Positions 34,314 to 43,571 of a stretch of DNA of 64,000 nucleotides are shown here, piece after piece (position 1 is the first letter of the stretch; each line of letters opens with the position of its first letter). Source of the DNA: an uncultured Bacilli bacterium (lineage in GTDB: Bacteria > Bacillota_I > Bacilli_A > RF39 > UBA660); assembly GCA_934096735.1 (NCBI GenBank), contig CAKOMS010000003.1:11925-75924 (forward strand), given 5' to 3'. The position numbers and the translations under genes are program-made. The notes below the pieces were generated by a model that saw nothing but the letters and a program-made list of their open reading frames with translations, ran no database searches and had not been told where the DNA came from.

Positions 34314-36425
34314 ATGTTTAATAATTTTGGAATTAATATTAGTAATTTATTTAAAGTAGCAGAAAAAGAAAGATATGAATTAAAACATCCTTATGTTGGT
34401 ACTGAACACTTGCTACTTGCTATATTAAAATGTGATGAAGAACTTAAGAGTTTTTTATCTAAATATAATTTAACTTATGATAATTTTAAAAAAGAACTTA
34501 TTTTAGTGGTTGGTACTAGTTCTAAAAGTACTACAATAAATTTGTATACTCCGATGCTTAAAAGAGTTATTAATACTGCAATTTCTAATAGTAAAGAGAA
34601 GTGTAATGGAGTTGTTAGTAGTAAAGAGTTACTTCTTGCTATTATTGAAGAAGGAGAAGGTATTGCAATAAGGCTTTTATTGGGTATGGGTATTGATACA
34701 GATATTATTTATAGTAAACTTAATGATAATATAAAAAGTAATAAGAAATTAGAAATATTTGAAGTTGGAGTTCTTCTTAATAGTAATATCAATATGAATG
34801 AACAAGTTATTGGAAGAGATAAAGAAATTGATTCAATTATTGAAACACTTCTTAGAAAGAAAAAAAATAATCCCTTACTAATTGGAGATGCCGGAGTTGG
34901 TAAAACTGCTATTGTTGAAGAATTTGTAAGAAGGATAGAAAAAAAAGAAGTACCGGAAGATTTATTTGATAAAAAGGTGGTTTCTTTAGAAATGGGAGCC
35001 TTAGTGTCTGGTACTAAGTATCGTGGAGAATTTGAAGAAAAATTAACAAAAATTATTAAAGAACTTGAAAATAATCCAGATATTATTTTATTTATCGATG
35101 AAATACATTCTATGGTTAATGCTGGTGGTGCAGAGGGTGCTATTAATGCTAGTGATATTTTTAAACCTGCTCTTGCAAGAGGAGATGTTAAATGTATTGG
35201 AGCTACTACCACTGAAGAATATCAAAGATATTTTCAAAAAGATAAGGCATTAATGAGAAGATTTGAAGTTATTAATATATGTGAACCAAATAATGAAAAA
35301 ACAAAGGATATTTTATATAAAATAAAGAATGAGTATGAAACTCATCACAATGTTAATATTACTGATGATAATATTAATTTAATTGTTTCTTTAACTGATA
35401 AATTTATAAGGAATAAAAAAAATCCAGACAAATCAATAGATTTTTTAGATAGTGTATGTTCAAGAGTTAAATCTTTAAATAATTATAATGTTATTAAAAA
35501 AGATTTTTATAATAAACTTAGTAAATTAAGAGAAGAAAAAGAGAAAGCAGTGAGTTCAAATGACTATGATAAAGCAGTTTTAATTTATAGTGAAGAAGTT
35601 AATATTAATAATAAATTAAATTCTAATTTAAGTAAATTAAAGTATGATATAAGTGAAAAAGATATTATTGAGGTTTTAGAAAATAAGACTAATATGGTAT
35701 TTACTTTAGATAAAATGAAATTTTTAGATAATATTAAAGTAAATGTAAATAGTAAACTTTTTAATTTAGAAAATGAAACTAATATGATATGTGAATTAAT
35801 TAAAAATAATTTAATTAATAAAATGGGATGTCTTAAAGTTTATTTAGAAGGGGAAAAATATTTAGGTAAAAGTAGTTTAGTAAAAATTATTGGTGAGAGT
35901 TTTCCAAAAGCTAATTATATTAGAATTGATTTAAGTGAGTTTAGAAGTTCAACTGATATTAATAAACTTATTGGTACTACTCAAGGATATATTGGGTATG
36001 GTGATGAACATTTATTATCTAGAGTTAAAAACAATAATTTTAATATAATTCATTTTGATAATTATAGTTTATGTCATGATAATGTTAAAGAATTAATTAA
36101 AGAGATATTAAAAGAAAAATGTATTAGAGATAATTTGGGTGAAAAAATATATTTTGATAATTCTTTTATATTTATAACAGATGATATTATTAAAAAAAGT
36201 AGTGTAGGATTTAGTAACGAACAGGGTGAAAATGTTGAAAGTGAATTATATGGATTAGTTGATAAAGTTATTAAATTTAAATCACTTGATAAGAAAACAG
36301 TTTTAAATTATTTAGATAAATATGAAATTGAAGATAAAGATGAAATATTAAATAAATGTAATTATGAGATTTATAATTATAAAAAGTTGTGTAAAATGGT
36401 TAGTGATAAATTACTTGTTAGATAG
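34314..36425 (+). CDS. ClpC-like AAA+ unfoldase with degenerate second ATPase domain
   Basis: Clp/Hsp100 proteins unfold substrates for ClpP. This one has 703 residues, about 100 fewer than ClpC. The N-terminal double Clp-N domain includes HPYVGTEHLLLAIL. The first AAA domain is intact: LIGDAGVGKTAIVEEF (Walker A, near residue 191), IILFIDEIHSMV (Walker B) and a short coiled coil (about 405-445). The second has lost its key residues: YLEGEKYLGKSSLVKII keeps GK but not the usual loop, and IIHFDNYSL replaces the Walker B 'LDEIEKAH'. The VGF/IGF loop for ClpP docking is not evident in the C-terminal part. So it may be a one-engine disaggregase or a specialised, possibly sporulation-linked, variant (inference). 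Confidence 0.82.
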   Translation: MFNNFGINISNLFKVAEKERYELKHPYVGTEHLLLAILKCDEELKSFLSKYNLTYDNFKKELILVVGTSSKSTTINLYTPMLKRVINTAISNSKEKCNGVVSSKELLLAIIEEGEGIAIRLLLGMGIDTDIIYSKLNDNIKSNKKLEIFEVGVLLNSNINMNEQVIGRDKEIDSIIETLLRKKKNNPLLIGDAGVGKTAIVEEFVRRIEKKEVPEDLFDKKVVSLEMGALVSGTKYRGEFEEKLTKIIKELENNPDIILFIDEIHSMVNAGGAEGAINASDIFKPALARGDVKCIGATTTEEYQRYFQKDKALMRRFEVINICEPNNEKTKDILYKIKNEYETHHNVNITDDNINLIVSLTDKFIRNKKNPDKSIDFLDSVCSRVKSLNNYNVIKKDFYNKLSKLREEKEKAVSSNDYDKAVLIYSEEVNINNKLNSNLSKLKYDISEKDIIEVLENKTNMVFTLDKMKFLDNIKVNVNSKLFNLENETNMICELIKNNLINKMGCLKVYLEGEKYLGKSSLVKIIGESFPKANYIRIDLSEFRSSTDINKLIGTTQGYIGYGDEHLLSRVKNNNFNIIHFDNYSLCHDNVKELIKEILKEKCIRDNLGEKIYFDNSFIFITDDIIKKSSVGFSNEQGENVESELYGLVDKVIKFKSLDKKTVLNYLDKYEIEDKDEILNKCNYEIYNYKKLCKMVSDKLLVR

Positions 36426-36427
36426 CT

Positions 36428-36455
36428 AAAAATTACTAGAGATAGTAGTTTTTTT
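36428..36455 (+). terminator. rho-independent terminator after ClpC-like gene
   Basis: TACTA (36434-36438), loop GAGA, TAGTA (36443-36447), then a T-run. Confidence 0.75.
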
Positions 36456-36545
36456 ATAAATTACTTTACACTTTAAAATATTTTTTTATTGCATGATAAA
36501 AAATAAAATTATATACTTATAGAGTAGATATAAGAGGTGTTTAAA

Positions 36546-36854
36546 ATGTCCGGTAGTACAGGATATAAAGATAAATTACTTAAAGTGTCTTTTTGGATAT
36601 TTGGTATTAGTTTTATAGTTACTTTTATTTCTTTAATGGTTGATTCTGTTATAAGAAGTATTATTATAAATAAAGATATTTTAAGTATGAGTAGTAATGT
36701 TGTTTTAGTTATTTTAATTATTAATTTTATATTTAATTTAATTGGTATTGGAATATTTTTAGTTAGTTTACAAGGAAATAATGATAAAATTGTTGATAGT
36801 AATGATTATGTAGTTTTGAAAAAAGAAGATTATGATAAAATAATTAATGGTTAA
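36546..36854 (+). CDS. small membrane protein, unknown function
   Basis: A 102-residue protein from ATG 36546 (AAGAGGTG six bases upstream; a GTG at 36537 overlaps that site). It has two hydrophobic helices, SFWIFGISFIVTFISLMV and VVLVILIINFIFNLIGIGIFLV. The C-terminal tail is polar and ends KKEDYDKIING. No domain recognised. It lies between the ClpC-like gene and the convergent sigK. Confidence 0.55.
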   Translation: MSGSTGYKDKLLKVSFWIFGISFIVTFISLMVDSVIRSIIINKDILSMSSNVVLVILIINFIFNLIGIGIFLVSLQGNNDKIVDSNDYVVLKKEDYDKIING

Positions 36855-36902
36855 AAGTAATAATGAAAAACATTAGATATTATTAGTGTTCATGATGAAA
36901 AA

Positions 36903-37595
36903 TTAGATTTTTTTGTTTTTTATAAATTCACGGAGTGTTTTTGTAAGTGCTCTTTTTTCTATTCTTGAAACATAACTTCTAGATATACCTAGAGAATCTG
37001 CAATTTCCTTTTGGGTTAAATCTTTTTCATTATTAAGGCCATATCTTTTAATTATTATTTCTTTTTCTCTTTTATTTAATTTATTTATATATTTCTTTAA
37101 TAAATCAATATTATCCTTTGTATCAATAACATCAATAATATCTTCTTTTTTGTCTTCGATCATATCACTTAGATTAATTTCATTACCTTCTTTATCGTAA
37201 CCAATTGAATCATTTAAAGAGATAGTATTTTTTTGTTTTTTGGTAGTTCTATAATACATTAATATTTCATTTTGTATGCATCTTGCTGCATAAGTGGTAA
37301 TCTTTACAGTTGGAGTTTTTTTGTAAGTATCAATTCCTTTTATTAATCCAATTGTACCGATTGATATTAAATCATCCATTCCGGTACTTTTAGCATCAAA
37401 TTTTTTAACTATATGTGCTACTAATCTAAGATTGTGTTCAATTAATTTACTTCTTGCTTCAGTGCTTCCTTTAAGCATTTCATCTACTAAAGTGTCTTCT
37501 TCTTCTTTACTTAGTGGTGGTGGAAAAACATTATTTCCATAACTTCCTGTAAAGAACATCATACTTTTTACTAAACTTATTAAATATAAAAACAT
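36903..37595 (-). CDS. sigK: RNA polymerase sporulation sigma factor SigK
   Basis: The late mother-cell sigma factor of endospore formation, 230 residues, uninterrupted (no skin-type element). The start follows AGGAAGTG. The hydrophobic N-terminus MFLYLISLVKSMMFF fits the inhibitory pro-sequence removed by SpoIVFB. Region 2 contains LIEHNLRLVAHIVKKFD, LISIGTIGLIKGIDTYK and ITTYAARCIQNEILMYYR; regions 3 to 4 contain SLNDSIGYDKEGNEINLSDM and EKDLTQKEIADSLGISRSYVSRIEKRA (helix-turn-helix). The order and wording match SigK better than SigE. It is divergent from polA. Confidence 0.95.
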   Translation of the reverse strand: MFLYLISLVKSMMFFTGSYGNNVFPPPLSKEEEDTLVDEMLKGSTEARSKLIEHNLRLVAHIVKKFDAKSTGMDDLISIGTIGLIKGIDTYKKTPTVKITTYAARCIQNEILMYYRTTKKQKNTISLNDSIGYDKEGNEINLSDMIEDKKEDIIDVIDTKDNIDLLKKYINKLNKREKEIIIKRYGLNNEKDLTQKEIADSLGISRSYVSRIEKRALTKTLREFIKNKKI

Positions 37596-37705
37596 AATTC
37601 ACTTCCTAATAAAATATATGTCTAAGTTTTTATTTAAGTAGTCTAAAATTGAAATTAAACTTTTAAATGTGTACTATTTTAGATATAATAAATATGGGTG
37701 ATATT

Positions 37706-40264
37706 ATGCAAAGGAAAGTAGTTTTAGTTGATGGTAATAATTTGCTATTTCGTTCTTATTATGCTACTGCATATACTGGAACAATACTCAGAAATAGTAA
37801 AGGATTACCTACAAATGCTTTATACGGATTTTCTTCAATGATTAATAAAATAATTAATGAAGAAGAACCGGACTACATGGTTGTAGCATTTGATATCGGG
37901 AGAAATTTTAGAAAAAAAGAGTATGATTTTTATAAGGAAGGAAGGCAAGATACTCCAGATGAGTTAAAAGTACAGATGCCTATTGCAAGAGAGTTACTTG
38001 ATGCGATGGGGATAAGTCATATGGAACTTGAACCTTATGAGGCTGATGATATCATTGGTACTATATCTAAAAAGAGTAGTTTAAATGATGAATATTATTC
38101 ATTAATTGTTTCTAGTGATAAAGATTTACTTCAACTTATTGATGATGAAACAGAAGTTAAGTTACTGAAACAAACTGGATTCATTAGATATAATAAAGAA
38201 TCTTTTATGAATGATTATGGTGTTTCACCAATTAAAATAATTGATTTAAAAGCATTGATGGGAGATTCTTCAGATAATATACCTGGTGTAAAAGGAATTG
38301 GAGAAAAAACGGCTTTAAAACTTTTACAAGAATATGGTTCACTTGATAATATTTATAATAATATAGATAGTATTAAGGGTAAATTAAAAGAAAAGTTAGA
38401 AAATGATAAGGAAAATGCTTATATTAGTTATAAACTTGCTACTATATATAGAGAAGTTCCATTAGATGTGGATTTTGAAAGTTTTAAATATAAGGGACCT
38501 GATGTAATTAAATTAAGAGAAATGTATGAAGAATTAGAATTTTATTCTCTTATTAAAAATATTAATGTAAAAGAGGATGAAAGTAAATCTTGTGATTACG
38601 TATTAGTTAAGAATATTGATGAGATTCTTGTCTCTTCTAGTGATGAAGTTGCATATTATTTAGAAATGGATGATTATAATTATCATTTAGGTAATATGTT
38701 AAAACTTGGTATTGCTACTAAAGATAAGACTTATATAGTAGATAGTGATTTAATAAGTAGTGCAATGGATAAAATTAAAGATAATAAATTGTATACTTAT
38801 GATTTAAAGAAAAGTTTAGTTAAAATAGGAATGGATATTAAAAGTAAAGATTTAATGGTAGCATCTTATATATTAAATTATAATAGTTTAGAAGATATAA
38901 GTACACTTATGAATGAGTTTGGATTAGATATTCCTAAGTATGAAAATATTAAGAAAAATAAATTTGAAAATATTAATGAACTTGTTTCTAAAAAGGTTAG
39001 ATTCATATATGATAATTCTAAAAAAATATTTGATAAATTAAATGAAGATGAGAAAAATTTATATGAAAATGTAGAACATCCTTTAATTTATGTACTTGCT
39101 AGTATGGAAGTAGCAGGATTTAAATTTGATGCTTCTAAAAATACTACTTTAAAAGAAGAAATTAATAAAAGAGTTGATATTTTAAAAGAAGAAATATATG
39201 AACTTGCTGGATGTACTTTTAATATAGCAAGTCCTAAACAACTTGGAGATGTATTATTTGAAAAATTAAAAATTGGAGTTTCTAAAAAGAATGATTATGG
39301 ATATAAAACTGATGTTAAAACATTAAAGAAGTATGCAGTGGATTATCCAATAGTAGATAAAGTATTAGAATATAGAAATATTACTAAGATATTAAATACT
39401 TATTTAGAAAGTTTAGAAGAATATGCTAAATATGATGGAAAAATACATACAATATTTAATCAAACTTTAACTAGGACTGGTAGACTTTCATCTAGTGAAC
39501 CAAATTTACAAAATATTCCTGTTAAAGAAGAACTTGGTAAAAAAGTAAGAATTGCATTTGTTCCTAGTAATGATATTTTAATAAGTGCAGATTATAGTCA
39601 AATTGAACTTAGAATATTGGCACATATTTCTAATTGTAAAGAGTTAATTGAAGCATTTAGAAGCGATGAAGATATACATACGAAGGTTGCAAGTGATATA
39701 TATGGTGTTAGTGATAAAGAAGTTACTAAAAAGATGAGAAGTACTGCTAAAGCTGTTATATTTGGCATAGTTTATGGTATTAGTGGATTTGGTTTAGGAG
39801 AAAATTTAAATATTAGTCAAAAGGAAGCTAAAGAGTTTATTAATAAATATTATGAATTTTATCCTGGTGTAAAAGAATATATGGAAAATATTAAAGAGTA
39901 TGCTTATAAAAATGGATATGTTACTACTATGTTTGGAAGAGTTAGAAATATTGGAGAGTTAAAAGATAGTAATTTCCATGTAAGAACTATGGGTGAAAGA
40001 ATGGCTTTAAATACTCCAATACAAGGTACTAGTGCAGATATTATGAAAATGGCTATGATAAATGTATATAATAGATTCATAAGTGAAGGAATAAAAAGTA
40101 AAGTTATACTTCAAGTACATGACGAAATTATAATTGATGCCTTTAAAGATGAAGAAGAAAAAATTGAAAAAATATTAAAAGAAGAAATGGAAGGAGTAGT
40201 AAAATTATCTGTTCCATTAAAAGTTGAAGTTAATACAGGAATAAATTGGTATTCTGTTAAATAA
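37706..40264 (+). CDS. polA: DNA polymerase I
   Basis: Repair and Okazaki-fragment polymerase, 852 residues from ATG 37706, which follows GGGTGAT; upstream in-frame starts at 37667 and 37694 overlap the TATAAT-like promoter. Residues 1-290 are the 5' nuclease (LVDGNNLLFRSYYA, YEADDIIGT, SSDKDLLQLID, LMGDSSDNIPGVKGIGEKTA). The middle 3'-5' exonuclease-like domain lacks the catalytic DEDD acids, as in Bacillus. The polymerase domain has TRTGRLSSSEPNLQNIP, DYSQIELRILAHIS (motif A), AKAVIFGIVYGISGFGL (motif B) and LQVHDEIIIDA (motif C). mutM follows after a terminator. Confidence 0.97.
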   Translation: MQRKVVLVDGNNLLFRSYYATAYTGTILRNSKGLPTNALYGFSSMINKIINEEEPDYMVVAFDIGRNFRKKEYDFYKEGRQDTPDELKVQMPIARELLDAMGISHMELEPYEADDIIGTISKKSSLNDEYYSLIVSSDKDLLQLIDDETEVKLLKQTGFIRYNKESFMNDYGVSPIKIIDLKALMGDSSDNIPGVKGIGEKTALKLLQEYGSLDNIYNNIDSIKGKLKEKLENDKENAYISYKLATIYREVPLDVDFESFKYKGPDVIKLREMYEELEFYSLIKNINVKEDESKSCDYVLVKNIDEILVSSSDEVAYYLEMDDYNYHLGNMLKLGIATKDKTYIVDSDLISSAMDKIKDNKLYTYDLKKSLVKIGMDIKSKDLMVASYILNYNSLEDISTLMNEFGLDIPKYENIKKNKFENINELVSKKVRFIYDNSKKIFDKLNEDEKNLYENVEHPLIYVLASMEVAGFKFDASKNTTLKEEINKRVDILKEEIYELAGCTFNIASPKQLGDVLFEKLKIGVSKKNDYGYKTDVKTLKKYAVDYPIVDKVLEYRNITKILNTYLESLEEYAKYDGKIHTIFNQTLTRTGRLSSSEPNLQNIPVKEELGKKVRIAFVPSNDILISADYSQIELRILAHISNCKELIEAFRSDEDIHTKVASDIYGVSDKEVTKKMRSTAKAVIFGIVYGISGFGLGENLNISQKEAKEFINKYYEFYPGVKEYMENIKEYAYKNGYVTTMFGRVRNIGELKDSNFHVRTMGERMALNTPIQGTSADIMKMAMINVYNRFISEGIKSKVILQVHDEIIIDAFKDEEEKIEKILKEEMEGVVKLSVPLKVEVNTGINWYSVK

Positions 40265-40292
40265 AATTAATTCTTTTTGAATTAGTTTTTTT
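40263..40292 (+). terminator. rho-independent terminator after polA
   Basis: TAATTC (40268-40273) pairs with GAATTA (40279-40284), extended by A-T pairs, with a T-run. Confidence 0.8.
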
Positions 40293-40323
40293 TAAGTTAT
40301 GATATAATTAGAAGGGTGATGTT

Positions 40324-41145
40324 ATGCCAGAACTTGCAGAAGTTGAAACAGTAAGAAATACGTTAAAAAAAAGAATATTAAATAAAAAGGTTAGTGATGT
40401 AGTTATTATTTATGATGGGGTAGTAAAAAATGATTTGGATTTTTTTAGAAAAAGTCTTATTGGAAATGAATTTTGTGATATTTTAAGAATTGGTAAATGG
40501 TTAATATTTGAACTTAATGATTATTATTTATTGAGTCATTTGAGAATGGAAGGAAAATACTTTATAAAAAATAGTAATGAACCTTTTGCTAAACATGAAC
40601 ATGTTATTATTAGATTTTGTGATAATACTGATTTAAGATATCATGATGTTAGAAAATTTGGAGTAATTAAAATTGTTAAAAAAGAAGATTTATATAATAC
40701 AGAAGAAATTAAAAAACAAGGACCTGAAATTATAAGTGATAATCTTACTAGTGAGTATTTATTAGAAAAATTTAAAAAATGTAGGTTACCAATTAAGACC
40801 GCTTTACTTTCTCAAGATATTATTAGTGGTATTGGTAATATTTATGCAGATGAAATACTTTTTGCTTCTTTTATAAATCCTTTAAAGAAAGCATGTTTTT
40901 TAACTCAAGATGAATGTGAAAAAATTATTTTAAATGGACGTAATATTTTGAATAAAGCAATAGAAGAAGGTGGATGTACAATTAGGAGTTATACTTCTAG
41001 CTTAGGTGTTATTGGAAATTATCAAAATTATTTAAAGGTGCATAAAAAAGAGGGAGAAAAATGTCCTAATTGTGGAAATGTAATAAAAAGAATAAAAGTT
41101 GGAGGAAGAAGTACTTATTATTGTGATAAATGTCAAGATAACTAA
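40324..41145 (+). CDS. mutM: formamidopyrimidine-DNA glycosylase
   Basis: Removes 8-oxoguanine and ring-opened purines and cuts the abasic site. It has 273 residues. The mature N-terminus PELAEVETV carries the catalytic Pro and Glu; the conserved Lys is in RIGKWLIFEL. SGIGNIYADEILF is the helix-two-turn-helix. The C-terminal zinc finger is CPNCG...CDKC. GGGTGAT precedes the ATG, with an extended -10 (TGATATAAT, about 40299-40307) upstream. It forms a repair group with polA and, further on, nth. Confidence 0.96.
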   Translation: MPELAEVETVRNTLKKRILNKKVSDVVIIYDGVVKNDLDFFRKSLIGNEFCDILRIGKWLIFELNDYYLLSHLRMEGKYFIKNSNEPFAKHEHVIIRFCDNTDLRYHDVRKFGVIKIVKKEDLYNTEEIKKQGPEIISDNLTSEYLLEKFKKCRLPIKTALLSQDIISGIGNIYADEILFASFINPLKKACFLTQDECEKIILNGRNILNKAIEEGGCTIRSYTSSLGVIGNYQNYLKVHKKEGEKCPNCGNVIKRIKVGGRSTYYCDKCQDN

Positions 41146-41177
41146 TTATTAAATATATAATTTAAATGAGGGATGAA

Positions 41178-42260
41178 ATGAAAAACATTATTAAAAATAT
41201 TTTAAATGAGATTGAAAAAAATGGATTTAAGGCATATTTAGTTGGTGGTTTTGTAAGAGATTATTTACTTGGTAAAGAAAGTATGGATGTTGATATTTGT
41301 ACAAATGCACTTCCTAAAGATTTACATAAAATGTTTCCAAATAATTCGAATAGTAATCTTTATGGAGGATTTAATTTGAAGATTAAAAATTATAATATTG
41401 ATATAACTACTTTTAGAAAAGAGTTAAAATATGCTAATAGAAAACCTACTGAGATAGTATATATAGATAGTTTAGAAGAAGATATTGTAAGAAGAGATTT
41501 TACAATTAATTCTATATGTATGAATTCTTCTTGTGAAATTATAGATTTAGTTAATGGTTGTGATGATTTAAATAAAAGAATTATTAGAATGCTTGGTAAT
41601 ATAAAAGAAAGGTTAACTGAAGATCCTTTAAGAATACTTAGAGCGATTAGATTTGCTACTATACTTGATTTTGATATTGATAGTGAACTTGATAAGGAAA
41701 TAATGGATAATTATATGCTTGTTAATAATTTAACTAGTGATAGATGTAAAATGGAACTTAATAAAATATTTATGTCTAAAAACTATAATAAAGGGTTGGA
41801 GTTATTAAAAAGGTATAATTTGTTAGATATACTTGGTTTGTCTTATGATGAAGTTAGTTATGTAAGCGATATTTCTGGTATGTGGGCTCAGTTTAATATT
41901 AGTAGAAATTATGGATTTACAAAACAAGAATTAACTAATATAATAAAGATTAAAGAAATTTTGAATATTGGTGTTATAAATAATAAGATACTTTATAAGT
42001 ATGGGTTGTATTGTTCTTTAGTAGCTGGAGAAATTTTAAATATTAATAAGAAAACTATATTAAAGAGATATAATAAACTTGATATTAAAAGTATGAATGA
42101 TTTACAAATTAGTAATAAAGAAATTATAGAACTATTAGATATTGAACCAGGTAAAATTATAAGTGATGTAAAAAAAGATATTGTTAATGAAATATTAAAT
42201 GGTAAACTTAAAAATAGAAATAATGATATTAGAAAGTATATATTAAAAAGAAAGGAATAA
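41178..42260 (+). CDS. cca: CCA tRNA nucleotidyltransferase
   Basis: Adds or repairs the CCA end of tRNAs. ATG 41178 follows GAGGGA; ATG 41166 overlaps that site. It has 360 residues. The nucleotidyltransferase head holds AYLVGGFVRDYLLGKESMDVDICT (GG motif and DxD metal ligands), then YGGFNLKI, DITTFRKE and VRRDFTINSI. EDPLRILRAIRFA is the base-selecting EDxxR region. The C-terminal helical body is shorter and more divergent than in Bacillus. It could instead be an A-adding or poly(A) relative, but no second such gene is in view. Confidence 0.92.
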   Translation: MKNIIKNILNEIEKNGFKAYLVGGFVRDYLLGKESMDVDICTNALPKDLHKMFPNNSNSNLYGGFNLKIKNYNIDITTFRKELKYANRKPTEIVYIDSLEEDIVRRDFTINSICMNSSCEIIDLVNGCDDLNKRIIRMLGNIKERLTEDPLRILRAIRFATILDFDIDSELDKEIMDNYMLVNNLTSDRCKMELNKIFMSKNYNKGLELLKRYNLLDILGLSYDEVSYVSDISGMWAQFNISRNYGFTKQELTNIIKIKEILNIGVINNKILYKYGLYCSLVAGEILNINKKTILKRYNKLDIKSMNDLQISNKEIIELLDIEPGKIISDVKKDIVNEILNGKLKNRNNDIRKYILKRKE

Positions 42261-42262
42261 TT

Positions 42263-42889
42263 ATGCAAAATAACAAAAAATTTGTGGTTGATGGTATGTT
42301 TATTAAATTAGCAGGGGAATTAGATTTATCGTTACCCGAATTTTTGTTACTTATGTATTTTGAGAATGCAGATAGTCCTACTTTTGATATAGGTGTTATT
42401 AGTGAAAAGTTACAAATTAATAACATAAAAATAATGGAAGCTTTTAATAGTTTGCTTAGTAAAAATATTATTAGTTTGAAGACTCTTAAAAATAAAGATG
42501 GTCAAAGATATGATGTTGTTAGTTTAGATAATTTTTATAATAGTTTGAATGAATGTACTATAAAGCAAAAAAAAGAAAAAGAGAAAATTGATATATTTAC
42601 TAGATTTGAAAGTGAGTTTAGAAGACCTTTAACTGGTATGGAGATAGAAACTATTAAGGCTTGGGTAGAAAATTCTTATAGTGAAGAGTTAGTTATTGAA
42701 GCTTTAGAAAGAGCAGTTTATAATGGGGTTACTACTATTAGATATATTGATATAATACTTTCTGAATGGAATAAACTTGGTTATAAAACTAAAGAAGATG
42801 TATTAAATAATTTAAAGAAGGATAATAAGAAATTAGAAGAGACTAGTGTACTTAATTATGATTGGTTAGATGATTATGAAAACAATTAA
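42263..42889 (+). CDS. dnaD: DnaD-domain replication initiation protein
   Basis: A 208-residue protein. The N-terminal winged-helix part is about residues 10-90 (LSLPEFLLLMYFENADSP and IISLKTLKNKDGQRYDVVSL). The DnaD C-terminal domain (FTRFESEFRRPLTGMEIETIKAWVENSYSEELVIEALERAV and IRYIDIILSEW) shows the characteristic W and YIDIIL residues. DnaD loads the helicase with DnaB and DnaI. The next gene is nth, as in Bacillus, and overlaps by 20 bp. Confidence 0.93.
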   Translation: MQNNKKFVVDGMFIKLAGELDLSLPEFLLLMYFENADSPTFDIGVISEKLQINNIKIMEAFNSLLSKNIISLKTLKNKDGQRYDVVSLDNFYNSLNECTIKQKKEKEKIDIFTRFESEFRRPLTGMEIETIKAWVENSYSEELVIEALERAVYNGVTTIRYIDIILSEWNKLGYKTKEDVLNNLKKDNKKLEETSVLNYDWLDDYENN

Positions 42890-43496
42890 TAGCAATTATA
42901 TTATGGATTCTTTAGATAATATAATAGATAATCCTAGATGTGAACTTTTATATAATAAAGATTATGAATTGCTTATTGCTACAATACTTTCTGCTCAATC
43001 TACTGATAAAAGAGTAAATATTGTTACTAAAAAGTTATTTAGTAAGTATGATTTAGATGGTTTAAGTAAAGCAGATTTAAATGATATTGAAAGTATTATT
43101 AAGTCTGTTGGTACTTATAAAAGAAAAGCTATGTATATTAAAGAAGTAGCTAAAAGATTATTGAATGATTATAATGGTGTTGTACCAAATAATAGAGAAT
43201 ATTTAGAAAGTTTACCTGGAGTTGGAAGAAAGACTGCTAATGTAGTGTTAAGTAATATTTATAATGTTCCAGCTTTTGCAGTAGATACACATGTTTATAG
43301 AGTATCTAAAAGATTAGGTATATGTAGTGATAGTGATGATGTTTTTGCTACTGAGAAGAAATTAATGAATTGTTTTCCAAAAGATAAATGGAATAGATTA
43401 CATCATCAGTTAGTACTTTTTGGAAGATATTATTGTACTAGTAAGAAACCACAGTGTACGGGATGTCCTTTTTTGAATTTTTGCACTAAGAAATAG
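42870..43496 (+). CDS. nth: endonuclease III
   Basis: A DNA glycosylase/lyase for oxidised pyrimidines, 208 residues (or 206 if the second ATG is used). LLIATILSAQSTDKRV and LESLPGVGRKTANVVLSNI form the helix-hairpin-helix with the catalytic Lys; AVDTHVYRVSKRLGI has the catalytic Asp. The 4Fe-4S cluster is C-x6-C-x2-C-x5-C in CTSKKPQCTGCPFLNFC. It overlaps dnaD. Confidence 0.96.
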   Translation: MIMKTINSNYIMDSLDNIIDNPRCELLYNKDYELLIATILSAQSTDKRVNIVTKKLFSKYDLDGLSKADLNDIESIIKSVGTYKRKAMYIKEVAKRLLNDYNGVVPNNREYLESLPGVGRKTANVVLSNIYNVPAFAVDTHVYRVSKRLGICSDSDDVFATEKKLMNCFPKDKWNRLHHQLVLFGRYYCTSKKPQCTGCPFLNFCTKK

Positions 43497-43571
43497 GTTG
43501 GAAATTAAAGAAATTGCCTTAAAAACATTGAATTTTGGGATTAATTTTTATACAATTGACTTGTGGTTGTT

